From assembly GCA_013339895.1 (NCBI GenBank), contig JABACO010000002.1, positions 9,383,077-9,447,076 on the forward strand: DNA of 64,000 bases. Direction: 5' to 3'. The stretch comes from Ephydatia muelleri. Its lineage: Eukaryota; Porifera; Demospongiae; Spongillida; Spongillidae. The position numbers and the translations under genes are program-made. Each line of letters opens with the position of its first letter. The stretch's first letter is position 1. Below are positions 10,505-22,254 of this stretch, piece by piece. The notes under the pieces were generated by a model. That model saw only the letters and a list, made by a program, of their open reading frames with translations, made no database searches and was not told where the DNA came from.

Positions 10505-11158
10505 CCACATTGAAGTCAGAACAAAATTCTATATACTGTGTTTGCCGCTTGATCAACAGTGGTGCACCAATGATTTAGTGCTCAGATCTAGAGTTATGCA
10601 TACAGCATATGTTTCAGTGGGAAAAAAAACTTTATCACTAACAAGAAATTGATGTAGTCTTGTGTCAGTAATAGGTGATGGCTGTTTTAATATTCGATTT
10701 GAGGACTGTCTTAGCTTCTAAACCATCATTAATGGAATAAACCATCATTAAACAAACGGAACAAAACAAAACGCTAGGGTAACAAGGTTCCCATTGGACA
10801 ATCAAAGATTGTCTTTAGGACAAAATTAATATTAGTTGTCGGTTTGAGTCCCATACTGTTAATTGAATTTCGTATTCTAATTTATTATTATTTTTAGCTA
10901 TCAAAAATTCAGTATACAGTATATAATACAATACGACAAGATACACATATAGTGAAAAGGCAGATAAACGGAGAGAAGATAAAAATGTAGGATGGGCACA
11001 TGAGGTCGATTGAGCTCTCAAGAGGATTTGCTGTTAACGGTCGATGGTATGAGGACTGTGAGCCTCAGAGACAAACTATTGCACAATGCAATAATGAGAA
11101 ACTTAATCTGCAACGAAGCCAAAACAAGGTTAGACTGTAAGGTTTAGTTCCTTCTTTT

Positions 11159-11753
11159 TCAGCTATTAATTAAAGAAGCAATTCTTTTGTATGCAACCAT
11201 TGCAGTGGGACCAAGTCCGCCAGAGGTTGAAAGTACAAGAGGTGAAAAGCAACCATGCTCAACTTCTCGGACTCTGTATTTGTATAACCTTCGTTTGTCT
11301 TGCTCGAGGTGACGATGACATTGAGCAAGTGGTGTATTCGCATAAGATTTTGAAAAGGGATTGAACACCTTGACATCAAAAAATGCCTTCAGTCTGTTCT
11401 TGGACCAAATGTTTTCTGCCACCACATCTAAACGAGCTCCATCTGCTGTTTTGTACTTAAGCTGCTCTCCTGATAGAGGATTAGAGGCTGTAGGCAAGGT
11501 TCTGTTTCTCAATGCATGACACACCTCAGTGAGTAGTGCTGTGATATCACGCAACTCATTGTGGTGTATTGAGTGAAATTGACCACAGGGGCAGTTCTGT
11601 AGTGAAAGATTGACCACATACACAGCTAGATGGAAGTAAACATGGCTGCCAACCATAGCGAAGACAAAGGGCATCACGAAAATCTCCTTTGTGAAGTGCA
11701 AAGCCATATTCTTGAATGGGGTAAATGCTCGCATTTATATTGGCTCTTACATC
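11159..11753 (-). pseudogene. LINE (R2-type C-terminus) relic
   Basis: Read on minus, the segment starts in one frame with HKGDFRDALCLRYGWQP and a CVCGQSF half-knuckle, then shifts to the 191-codon frame. That frame contains SIHHNELRDITALLTEVC, DGARLDVVAENIW, AFFDVKVFNPFSKSY and YRVREVEHGCFSPLVLSTSG. The series CxC...H, (R/H)HNE, RLD and FDVK matches the CCHC finger plus PD-(D/E)xK restriction-like endonuclease region at the end of R2-type LINEs (family knowledge). The reverse transcriptase core is absent, and the module ends early at RIASLINS. Its upstream edge is bounded by a MITE (11754-12007). Confidence 0.65.
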
Positions 11754-12007
11754 GGGCTATTCCATAATTTAACCATGCGCCCCTACTGATCATGGATGAC
11801 ATTAGTAACCCCTCGGGACCACCATTGTGTTATAACTCTATAACTCCACCCCGGACACACTTTTAAACCCTTCCCCTCGGGAGAGGTATCACCCACCTTC
11901 CCCCAGGACATATTTCCAGACACTTTTCTGGACAATGCCATATTTCCTAACACCCCACTCTGCATGGGTACCATAAGGGTGTACGAATGTGTTAAATGGA
12001 ATAGTCC
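11754..12007. mobile_element. MITE family A, short copy
   Basis: The ends are GGGCTATTCCATAATTTAAC and, inverted, GTTAAATGGAATAGTCC. The interior has the same gggacac/ccccctgg-type motifs as the 868-bp copy at 53686-54553, which shares its termini. The target duplication is not clear for this copy. Confidence 0.75.
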
Positions 12008-12105
12008 ATTGTAATGGTGCAGCTTTCAGCACAGGCAAGCACGGTTTTGCAAGAACGGTATGTAGGGCGCCAAGATAGTCTATGTGTAAAATGAGTCGAG
12101 TGTCG

Positions 12106-12200
12106 AGTTGTGTGTGTATGTGTGTGTGTATATGTGTGTTGTCTGTGTGTGTGTGTGTGTTTTTGTGTGTGTGTGTTTGTGTGTGTGTATGTCTACACAG
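12106..12200. repeat. (GT)n-rich microsatellite
   Basis: Interrupted GT array; the Cys/Val open frames through it are artefacts of the repeat. Confidence 0.9.
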
Positions 12201-12346
12201 GTGTACGTGTACACATGTGTACTGTGTGTGCAGTGTTGTATGCACTGTGTGTACTGTTGTGCCGTGTGTACGCTAGAGACTACATGTGCATGAGTCTGGG
12301 CTTTAAGTATGATGCATGCTACATGTGCATGCCTATGTGGTGTGTG

Positions 12347-12555
12347 CGAATGCCCGAGCCTCCTTGCTCCATCAACCTCCTCCCCTTCACTGTACTGTAT
12401 GTATATTACATGGATTTTGGAAAGCAGATTTAATTCATTATCTCATCTTTTAATAACAATACCGCAGAATTTGTTATGCATTTCTAAAAACATCCTATAG
12501 TAAAGTCAGTTCATACAATTAATTAAATTTATCTTATAGTACCCATTAGCTAGAA
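12347..12555 (+). repeat. Dispersed repeat pair F, copy 1
   Basis: Matches 56098-56305 in the same orientation. Shared blocks include CCTCCTTGCTCCAT, CTCCTCCCCTTCACTGTAC, GCATTTCTAAAAACATCC and CCATTAGCTAGAAATGA. It lies just past the end of the glucuronosyltransferase gene. Confidence 0.75.
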
Positions 12556-12664
12556 ATGACAATGTTGCTTTGCTCCATCCTTATACCTGACAATGCATTT
12601 CACTTGAACAAATTGATGCTCACTTGACACAATGCATAAAATGTGACTGTCGTAATGCAGCAGT

Positions 12665-15493
12665 TTAAAATTCCATACTTCTGCTTGACCTATCATAACA
12701 CTCACGGAATGTCTCAGGTTGCATTGTCCTAGATCTCCAGACCAGGACCTAAGTGCAAGCATAAAAACATCAATCGAAGGGAATGATGGTAGTTGCAAGA
12801 AAAAAAGTGGCTTTTCAATGGAAACCAACCAAAAAACTATAAAATATTTGAATGAAATGCAACTACACGGAAGAAAATGCACAATAATGACATTGAAGAG
12901 GGAGAAGTTTGGTATAAACACAGGCATGTTACCTCATCATTGTATGTTCCACAGTACAGTGTGGTGTGAGGCAGAAACCGGAAGATAAATCTGCTGGCCT
13001 CTGTATATCCCATGCTGTTGTATATGTCACTTCCTTCTAGCCAGATATCTGTATGCCTCAAGACCAGCCTCAAATTGATGGCAAATCCTTGCATGTCAAC
13101 AGGGATGTGTCTATAGGAAAGCAACAGTGTGCATATTCAAACCTTTGGAAGTTAATTCTCCATTCCACTAGAATGCTGGTGCTATATGTTAGTTGGTGAC
13201 CCTGATAGCATGATAGTCTGCATTTATTCTCCACAATAGCCAGATGCAATTCAAATCCATGATAATTCACATGCATGCAATGTACAATAAACTATTATTA
13301 ATTGTAACAAGTGCAGGCTACACAAGTACCGCCCCAACTACCCAGCTGAGGAACTCAAATGCAATGTTGAAATAGCATTTAATTTTAGGCCTATTCACGA
13401 AATTCATTTGCGAGTACACCAACTGTTCCCTTTGAAACTCAGGAACAGACAACACATGTATGATGTATAACTGTAGCCTCTACAATTTATCAAAAGGAGC
13501 TTATTAGTCGCTTGGTTGAAGTTCAATCTTTCTTTATAAAATCAACCAAACAAATAATCTGATTAATTTTGGATCACTGATGAATGATTCTTATTAATTT
13601 GGCATTGCATGTTGCTGAACATAGTACAGTGTATGCTCGAGAACAGTTTCTGTTTATCATTTCTCAAGCCCACACCATGCTGCTGCTCACCTTGAATTAC
13701 CCCAAACATGATGCCACATTTGAATTTTTCCTTTCTTACAGTATGGGCCCTCCATTAGCAGCCCACCTGTTAGCCCTACCATGAAGACTGATATTGTATC
13801 AGTATTTCGTATCTAAAATAAAATAAAAAAATTGTTATGTCTTAACCAAAAGAGCGTAATTATAGTAATAGAAACAGTATACTACACAGCTACTGATTTC
13901 CTTTAGAGCTGAATGCGAATTGTCAATAAATATACGAACAATGCAATACATTTCTTAGAAGTTTCCAGCTCTGTTTGTGATTGCATCTAATTGCAGCACT
14001 ATTCTATTACAGGCCACCCCCCTCCTTGCCCATAGAGCAAGGGAAGTGCTACAACATTTAATACAACTGCCAGAGCTCAGCCATGATGCGAAAGAAGCAC
14101 AATTCCATTCAGCAGTCAAGATGTAATTGTTGTTAATGGTATGGAATCATGCATGCATGTACTCACCTCGTCAAAGAGTCTCAAATCATATCTGTCATCA
14201 TCGTCTCCAAAATACACCACACCACTGTTGCATTTGCCATTGCCGCAATGTTCTCGTATCCACTTCAGACCCACATTACGATGTTGAATACCCACTATCT
14301 CTGAAGTAGCTCTTACATATGTATGATCTGGAGATGAGACAGTCAGGTGAACATAGGGCAACCCACATCTCTTCAGCAAGGCCCCAATCATAGGGGTGTG
14401 TTGCATGGAGTTCTCAACAAGAATCCAGACCAATGACTGGACGTGCATCAGAGTTTGACAGAGAACCACAAGGTCTGCCTTCTGGGTGTCACGTCTGTAT
14501 GTGGTAGTAATAAGATAGACCATTGGTATCGTTTGTCCATTGCCTATGTCTGTGCAAGAAGAGAAGAGGATTGGTTTAATAAGTGTATTGCAGTTATCCA
14601 CTTAAAATGTCAGGCACAACTGGGCAACAGGGCCGTGAGAATGGTACCTAGTCTGAGTGCACTTGTTTAATTTAGTCACAGCTTTTCCTAACTACATGGA
14701 GGCAAATAGTATTGGTGTAAAACAAAGTTACATTATGATAAATGAATTAAGTGCAAGAGTTAATCTATATCCTGTCACTAATATGTCAAGTTGTCTTGAT
14801 TTTAATTTCTAGATTTTTCTAGCTTTTATCATTAATATTTCCCACGATCATGTAATATTATCATATAGTAATCATTGTATTTCTTTGCATGCACACATAG
14901 GCACAAGGGAATGTTCAGTAACTCTGAGACACATGACAGGCTATCTTCATTCCATTTTATTATTGCGTAAACAGCAAGATAAAAATATTTGTACGGAAGA
15001 AGCTTTTAACATGGTTGCCTTTATCCAATCAAAATAAGTGGAAAGATATACACCTGCCTTAGTTTAGAGTAAAAATAATTTTATATGTAAAAAAATATTA
15101 ATTTTGGAGCATTGGATGCATTTTTGAAAAGCAAAATGACATTACTACACACAGTTTCCATGGACTCCTTGAACCCTTGTTGAGACAGTGTATTGTTCTA
15201 AGACGTACCAGTAAGGCCACCATTTAATAGAAATGTATCCCTCTTTTGTAAAGTGTGTGTATCACTATACAAATAATCCTGCCCTACCATATGCCTCTCC
15301 TCATATTCCCTTTATGCTCTATGCTTACCATCCAGTGTATCAACATCTGCCTGATTCCTTGACATCTTTTGTTTTTTATTCAACAAGGGCATACCATGTG
15401 TCTCCGCCCTGAATTCATCAGAGAGCTCAGTGAACCTTTTGCATGGGACATCTTCCATCAGATCATTTTCCAAACAAGATTGTTGTCCTGCAC
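12665..15493 (-). CDS. GT43 beta-1,3-glucuronosyltransferase (B3GAT-like), five exons
   Basis: Transfers glucuronic acid from UDP-GlcA to galactose-ended acceptors in the Golgi; in animals it completes the proteoglycan linker or makes HNK-1-type epitopes (family knowledge). Exons on minus: 15329-15493 (stem, phase 1), 14167-14549, 13691-13812, 12933-13110 and 12665-12748 with stop TAA. All phases agree and all introns are GT-AG. Signatures: IPMVYLITTTYRRDTQKADL at the start of the catalytic domain, VVYFGDDDDRYDLRLFDE with the metal-binding DDD, TISVFMVGLTGGL, HIPVDMQGFAINLRLVL and the C-terminal VLVWRSRT. The domain is complete. The cytosolic/transmembrane exon is not inside these bounds; the best candidate is 18453-18562, and a hydrophobic frame near 15610-15660 is an alternative. 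Which B3GAT paralogue it is cannot be told. Confidence 0.88.
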
Positions 15494-17257
15494 CTAGAAG
15501 TAGTAATAATGAATTTCTGAAAACGTGGAATCACCCAATCAAGTTCTTCTACTGAGCAATATTTAAAAGCTATGTTAGCATAGATTTACAGAACTTACTA
15601 ATCAATTTTTTTTTCAAACACAGCAAAAACAAAACATAGAAAGGCCAACTGTTTAATAATCTTATTCGTTCCCTCGTTGTTGCTGTGACGACAATTAATC
15701 GTTGTCACTTTTTAAGCCTATGCACACTTCTTTGTGACCGCTCCATGTTTGTTTATAACAGAACTTAAAGATACTTCTACATCGCATCGTAGCCAATAGT
15801 TTCTTAACACATCTCGCAATCTCATTTGCTTCGTTCACAACACCTTGGTGAAGTTTATAAGACGTGTTCCCAACTTGCGGCATTAATATCTGGAGTCTGA
15901 AATATTGATTGCAATTGCTGCAGTGTCAGGTGCATGGAGGCTATAACATGAACACTGCATCGTTCATTGCTTCAAGTCTACATGTATTAAGTAGACGTAA
16001 GTTGCCGGTCGCTTATAACATCACGATTAGTATCGTGTGTGTATGTAAACAGATAATGTATTGATAGTACCGTAGATACTAGAGTAGAGGGATTGGAAAC
16101 GAGATCTTGTGAATACCTGCAGTCTACACATTTGGGCACTATTTGGAGTATTTATAGCACTAGTACAGTACCTGAAAAACCAAATCCTGATGATAAGAAA
16201 GCCGTGTTTAGAGGTACTACAATAATATACATCTCTCTTCACTGGATCACTGTACGTTTTCTATGTAGGAGTGGTCATTATGAAATAAACGGAAGAAGGT
16301 TCGCACTTTAAAGCTATATATTTGCACAACATATTGCGTATAGGATTTTATAGCTCATTTTAAAAGGCCGTTTCCATCCCTCTATGATGTACTTTACAAG
16401 GCATGTCTTACGTACATGTAAATATGAAATACGCAGACAATGTGATTAGATGTTAAAGCAAGAACACGATGCTGCTAACTGATTGCAATAGTCTTATGCG
16501 CGTTGCGACCTGACCGACGAGGCATGCATGCCTGACAGCTTGGTCTTCGGCACCTTGTAATATACCAGCAAGCATTCATGCATTTATGCATATTTTTTGT
16601 ACGCACGAACATCTCACACAGCTCTATTTACTATTTTCTCCTGCTTCTGAGTCGTTAGTACCTCGCGCAACTTGTGTTTCAGGCTCCTCTGGGCTCTAGT
16701 ACCACAGATGCTGCTTGCAGATTGTATATAGTCACGTTCCGAATTATTCTGTTATTCAGGCCCTGACCGTTACATTTTGGGTGATTAATTTACCATTCCT
16801 ATTTAATTCACGAGCGAGCGTGAGCAACCACCGTGTATCAGGCCCCTATAAAGAGAAAAGAAAGAGCTCTGCGTGTTGAAGGATTAAACATCTGTATCAG
16901 GAGTTGGGGAAAGGTGTAAACTTTGCATGTTTGTGATTGAATCATTTTCGAACTAAGAAAAAAATGTCTCGTCCTAGACCCAGTTCGTATTCGTAACGTC
17001 ACGTGATGTCACAGTACAATGAGCCCCGTCTCACCCAAAAACCTCCATCACTGCTTCACCTTCCAACCTGTTTTTCACCATGGAGGCAAAAACGGTGAAA
17101 ATGTTCATTTGTTAAAACTGTCGTTGCAAACACACGCAGCATCACGCCCAGCTATCTCTCGCTCCAGTGAAGTGACGTCACGATGAAGCAGCATTCTGAT
17201 TGGTGATTCATAATTGAGGAGCAATGGAACTTCGAAGAATTCTTTCCCAGAGGGGAC
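15494..17257. other. Probable 5' intron/flank of the glucuronosyltransferase gene
   Basis: No supported coding sequence. Minus-strand frames at 15695-15883 and 16027-16242 show no family signature. Confidence 0.5.
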
Positions 17258-17819
17258 CTAGTCTGGGGACCCTAGCATGATGTAGGGTCTGGAACCACGC
17301 GTATACCAAACTTTGTTCTGATTAGTTTTTGTTGATATTGTATGTTTATATGATATTCATCATCCGCCAAACCGCGCTCTCACGTGAATCGAATCAACAC
17401 CCAATCAATCGTGTAGAAGACAAGTCAATAAGTTGTCAGCATGAGCGCTAGCATCTCTGAATCTATGATTGGGTGTCTAACAACGCTCTATATTCGACGT
17501 ATGAACGATCAAGCACACGTAAATAAAAAACAATTTAACATGTCTTCAGCATCCTACCGTGACTGAAGGTGGAGAAGCTATAGAGGCGCCGATCGTCCCA
17601 GGTTCAGAGATGCTAGCGCTCATGCTGACAGCTTTCTTGACTTGTCTTCTACACGTATACTGGTCCCCAGATTAGTGTGATTGGGTGTTGATTCGATTCA
17701 CGTGAGAGCGCGGTTTTGCGGATGTTGAATATCAATACAATATCAACAAAAACTAATCAGAACAAGATTGGTATACGCGTGGTTCCAGACCCTACATCAT
17801 GCTAGGGTCCCCAGACTAG
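17258..17819. mobile_element. Long-TIR MITE
   Basis: Inverted arms of about 200 bp, left from 17258 and right ending 17819, begin CTAGTCTGGGGACCCTAGCA. Inside, further blocks pair: GCGTATACC/GGTATACGC, CGCGCTCTCACGTGAATCGA, GTGTAGAAGACAAGTC and GCATGAGCGCTAGCATCTCT. The central part, about 17465-17600, is unpaired. CTAG at both outer ends may be a palindromic target duplication or part of the TIR. There is no transposase inside. Confidence 0.85.
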
Positions 17820-18057
17820 AGGGGACCAGGCTTGCAAATCAGCACGCATGGACCGCTTTTGAGTATAAATTTACTATCTCAGCCAATCATCGTGAATTTT
17901 CTTCGCTAACCACAGTAGTCTTTACGTCCTCATAATCTGCTGCCTTCTCCTGTTAAAGGGCTACATAAGCTGCTTGTGCTTGCCCCGTTAGAAGACTTGC
18001 AAATTGGCTTGCCCAACACTACAGCGTTATACATTATGCGATAATGCGTAACTGAAA

Positions 18058-18092
18058 CTGGGTACGAGACTACACTACAGGGGCGGGTACAG
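18058..18092. mobile_element. Two transposon-terminus-like motifs side by side
   Basis: CTGGGTACGAGAC (18058-18070) is the terminus of MITE family B. CAGGGGCGGGTACAG (18078-18092) resembles the hAT-type terminus seen at 53834. Partner ends were not located. Confidence 0.45.
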
Positions 18093-18184
18093 ACTGGGTC
18101 GTTAAATATCAATTGGGTCTTAGTAAGACCATACATGTATGTAGTGAAATGGATATAATGAATATCATCTCAACCATCCTCCCT

Positions 18185-18227
<43 letters not shown>

Positions 18228-18229
18228 GC
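18185..18229. repeat. (CA)n microsatellite
   Basis: Pure CA dinucleotide array. Confidence 0.95.
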
Positions 18230-18452
18230 ACTGAATCCGTCCGTGCACTAGCTGTCTCAGCCATTCCTGTACATGTTGCACAGCTACTCGCTCAAATAAA
18301 GTGTTCTGTTTGCTGTATCACACTAATCCACTGCCACTAAATGTATAGCGTAGCCCACGACAATGCGCGGGTCAATATCAACAACCGTTTCCAATAACAC
18401 AATCCTTCTTCTAGCTACTGTTGTCCAATTAGTTATTGAACACATTACGTAC

Positions 18453-18562
18453 CAATGCTCAATGGAAGTACACGTACCATTATGTCCGATGTACTTGAAC
18501 AAAAGTATCAAAGTCAAGTTGGTCGTTAGCACAATACAAAAACGAACCAACGCCTTCACCAT
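18453..18562 (-). CDS. Candidate first exon with type II membrane anchor
   Basis: From ATG at 18562 the frame reads MVKALVRFCIVLTTNLTLI then LLFKYIGHNGTCTSIEHW. This is a short basic N-terminus followed by one hydrophobic segment, the usual start of Golgi glycosyltransferases. A possible donor GTACGTAAT begins at 18452 (phase 2); the frame also stays open to 18323. It lies about 3 kb upstream of the GT43 stem exon on the same strand, so it may be that gene's anchor exon. The phase does not join directly to 15493 (phase 1), so another exon or another donor would be needed. A separate small membrane protein is the alternative. Confidence 0.35.
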
Positions 18563-18662
18563 TTACAGCCCCAGAGAGGAACTCAGATTCCAGTTTTGCC
18601 TGTAGTACAGCTGCAGAGATCGTTGTATATAGAAGTACTTCCTTATCCGGAAGTGATAGCAA

Positions 18663-19054
18663 TTACGAAATACATGTACATGTAGCTGTTCAGAGAGGTA
18701 TGAATATTCATGTTTCTAATATAGTTCCAGTTTGCGAAGTTAGTTCGTATTTCCCATAGGCGTGGTTTGAATGATTCTAGCCAGTACAGTGTATTGTGTA
18801 ACCGCGCTACGGTACGTGAGGTTATGAGTGTAATAGCTGCATGGGTACTTCTGTAGGTACACGTTTATGGTTATGTTCTGGAGTAGTCCTGGCATGATAG
18901 TTCCGCCCCCTTTCCTAGCCCCCCACCCCTTCTGTTAATGTTGAACGTCGGGCTCATAGCGGAAGGCGACGCTAACGTTGCTTTCTTGGATGTATCGTCG
19001 CTGCAATCTTCCATCATTTTTAGTCAGCTTGATTTGTATGCGTAGATTGTTTCA
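18663..19054. other. No supported gene
   Basis: Mixed-composition DNA with no convincing feature. Confidence 0.5.
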
Positions 19055-19330
19055 GATTTTATCAGTGAAATGGTCCCTTTCACTCCCATTTAATGGCAGA
19101 GCTTCCTGCAGCGCCACTAGGAACCGCAGGAGAGAATAGCAGAGCGCTCGTGCAGAATGGTCTTCCACTAATCTTATAGGTAGATTCTGTCTCTGACGCT
19201 AAGTCTCATAGCGCTCCCTCACGAGGGAGTACGCTCTTCGTAGCCCTTCCCACAGCTGGTGCACGTAGTCAGGGAGCGGAACTCTTTCACCTTGCCCATT
19301 GTTGAAGGAAATCATGAGATCGAGGGATAG
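19055..19330 (-). pseudogene. Gypsy-type integrase C-terminal relic
   Basis: On minus the frame LPDYVHQLWEGLRRAYSLVR follows ISFNNGQGERV. After a stop and frame change comes GRPFCTSALLFSPAVPSG, then KWE*KGPF. This matches the tail of Ty3/gypsy integrases (P-x-YV-x-x-L-x-x-L-x-x-A-x-x-x-VR, then the 'hSPAVP...GPF' segment). The catalytic core is missing. It is unrelated in sequence to the element at 49.9-54.6 kb. From 19331 to 19734 there is only AT-rich DNA. Confidence 0.6.
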
Positions 19331-19734
19331 ATGCATGTCTAACAATGTCAAGCATCAAATAAGAACATTTCCCATGCACCACTAGAGGGATGCATATCAT
19401 TCATTGAAGGCTTGTATCGACGTCTTACAGAGTAACAAACCGTTACACATGCAGGATCACTTTGGAATCATTGAACACACGTGTCTGATTTTAATGTCCT
19501 ATTATTGTTATTATTATTATTATACACTTATGTCCAATCACACAACAGAAACTCCTTTATAAAATCAAACTTCATTGGACCCAATTTTTTCCCTGTGTTA
19601 ACAATCATTTATTTTGTAGTACAGTTCTTTACAGTTCTTTCAAAGTAGCAATGCGAAGCGGTAGGCAAAGCACTTGTACATAATGAGACATTGGTGCATC
19701 TCAACGGATTAGTAATTGCGAATACTAAATAAAT

Positions 19735-20185
19735 CGATTTTTCTAGAGGGTTTTTCCGACTATTCAAAGCAACCAAATTGATTTTTCCGAATAGGTTTTG
19801 TCTATTTGCCAGCCAAATTCAGGTTTCTTAACTATATATTTCTGATAATGGAGTTATGATATAAGAGCCAAACATTATTCTATCATTATGTGTCATGCAT
19901 GTGCCCCATCATCGATATACCCATCATCACATACCAATAGCTACATACCTTTATCCCAAAATTCTTACCGGAATTAATCACCACAAACCACCTACAGTGT
20001 ACACCATCGAACACTACATATAACAATGAAAAAACTCCCTACATCACATACAATCACTCCAATTACAATTGTTGTTCACAGGTTTTCCACACTGGCTAAA
20101 GAACCCCATTATTCAAATGACACCTCACTAATGCATCACTACAATACTCCAAGAACAAGAATCAGATAGGTGTAGTATATCATAC
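19735..20185. repeat. Dispersed repeat E, copy 2
   Basis: Shares TTTTTCCGAATAGGTTTTG-type blocks and the following C/A-rich stretch with 4695-5160. Confidence 0.6.
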
Positions 20186-20510
20186 TTGCCCCCCCCCCCC
20201 ACGCCCTACCCTTTTGCCAGTTCATATTATGGGTTATTGCAACAAAAGGTGCCAGAGGGTTATAAGGACACACAAAACACTGGGACCACATATGTTGAAA
20301 CATTAGTATGACTATGGGGGTATGTCAGTATTGTACTTGTATGCATATTCAAAGTGATTTTGATCAACACAACATAATACACAGCACTGCATGAATGGTG
20401 AGGCAGATAATTCTCCCATTATGTATTTATGCACTTGGCGTTCAAAGAGTAAAAATTATTGCACAATAGAATTACGAAAGTGTATCTTAGTCTCGTACCC
20501 AGACCCCAAT
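20186..20510 (+). mobile_element. Dispersed repeat family B, copy 1
   Basis: Aligns in reverse with 35417-35700 and with 32925-33160. Shared blocks are AACAAAAGGTGCCAGAGGGT, TGGACCACATATGTT-like, TTGATCAACACAACATAATA and CACTTGGCGTTCAAAGA. The right edge ends in GTCTCGTACCCAGAC (20490-20504), a terminus that recurs elsewhere. It is probably a non-autonomous DNA transposon. Confidence 0.7.
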
Positions 20511-20639
20511 GCATCATAATATAATTTAATGAAATACATATAAGTGTTCCAACAGTACTTTGAAGGTACTTTAGCTCATCTATCACCAACCATTGTTCAC
20601 GTCAGCACCAGTACACAATATGTTTATTTATTCTTTATA

Positions 20640-21060
20640 GAAAAGCAGCTAATATTAAAGTAGGGTTCCTTGATGGAAAAGTAGAATGTAAAATTAATGG
20701 AACAATGCAGTGGTTGTGTGCACACTCTCTGAACGAGCAAGAAAATATAGTTAAATTTGCATCAGACAAGCTCAGAGAGTAAAGTTAGTTAGTAAACAAC
20801 ATGAACACATCTCTATATTACAAGATCAGCGACTAGATTCAAAAGAAGGAGAACAGTTTAAGGAGGAAGATAGAAAAGAACTTGCAATGTGTGGCAGAAA
20901 AGGAAGTGGATTTATCAAATGAGTTTCCAGATATCACAGAATGTAAAAGGAATGTAATATTAAGCGTTTTATCCAATGTGTCTGTTATTAATGATCTGTA
21001 TTTTGAACAGCTATGGTACGTGGATCTTCACAATGTGTTATACATATAATATGTGTAAAG
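20640..21060 (+). pseudogene. Decayed ORF, unknown family
   Basis: Two short frames read like protein: EHISILQDQRLDSKEGEQFK (charged, coiled-coil-like) and, after a shift, DLSNEFPDITECKRNVILSV. The charged Q/E/K/R stretch resembles linker regions of transposon-like proteins, but I cannot name a family. From 21060 to 21990 nothing else is supported. Confidence 0.3.
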
Positions 21061-21992
21061 CAATCAAAGAAGTCTCAAGTTCCTAAAGTAATTATTACAT
21101 AATGAATACGAAGAAGATAGGGAGAACACTACAATATCACTATACGGGCTATTGGTAGATTATATAATGGGAGACCTAAATTTGGATGTAATGTGTATTT
21201 GACCCTGTGAACCTTATAAAGAGTATCTATGTTGTATTTTATGCAATTATGGCATCACTAACTTGAACACTTTTACAGTAGCTGCATGGAGAAGTCAAGC
21301 GGTCACAGTTTTGTATAGCGCGGTCCATTCAAATTGCATACATTGCTAGTCACCGGCGACGCATGTTTGAAACGTTATAACTTTCGAAATAGTAATCTGT
21401 TTTCCGTGGCAAAAGCATATTTTCAATTTGCTCTGTTAGGCTGTGCATAAAAGTTCAAGTTGTATTAATTTTCAAAAATTTATTAGTGTGGGAGGCGTGG
21501 TCTCGCAAGAGGATATCGGGGATACGTCTGCAGTGACACAATGGGACAAGGAAGATCACGTGCCAAGGTCTGAATGAATTGTTTTCAGTTTCAGTTGCCA
21601 AGTTTTTATTATTTTTTATTATTCATATTGCACAGTGTATGTGATTAAATGTAATTATACCTGTTTCAATCTTTTATGTACGTTCATAGATTTATACTCC
21701 ATTCCCACGTTTTATCATAGTATGGTATAATATGCGGGCAGCCATGCAGCCCTTGTAGCTGTTGGCTGCTGTCTGAACTTCTGATAGTTCAGAGTCAACT
21801 GGTTTTTGCATTACATTGGTACTCATATAATCCCAAAGTCCATGTTTAGCACTGATGCAGTATCCTCATATATGCACTGGTGATAGCATCCCTGCACACG
21901 GAGAGTCATCTGTATAAAAGCACTGTTTAGGCAGAGATAATATATGGGATAGTTCCACGAAAATTGCGCTTCGCTATAATATGTATATAAAA

Positions 21993-22232
21993 TGGGACAG
22001 TTTCAGCGAAAATTGCCCCACGATTAAAATGTTATAAAATGTATCGCGTTTGAATCGCTATAACTTCCCAACGGATAACGTTATCGACTTCTTATTTTCA
22101 TCCCTCATGGTGAAATGGTGTTATATGAAGTGTTGAAAATAGGAAGTCGATAGCGTTATCCGTTGGGAATTCAAACGCGATGCATTTTTATAACATTTTA
22201 ACCGTGGGGCAATTTTCGCGGAAACTGTCCCA
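21993..22232. mobile_element. 240-bp palindromic element
   Basis: Arms of about 105 bp run from TGGGACAGTTTC (21993) inward and back to GAAACTGTCCCA (22232). They pair through TTGCCCCACG, ATCGCGTTTGAAT and CGGATAACG(T/C)TATCGACTTC with scattered mismatches and a loop of about 25 bp. Part of the arm is homologous to repeat family A. Confidence 0.8.
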
Positions 22233-22254
22233 AATGTTGTAAAATTTATTTGCG

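Noticed and set aside
12082..12433. Cys/Val-rich frames
   Set aside because: Products of the GT microsatellite; no domain or splice context.
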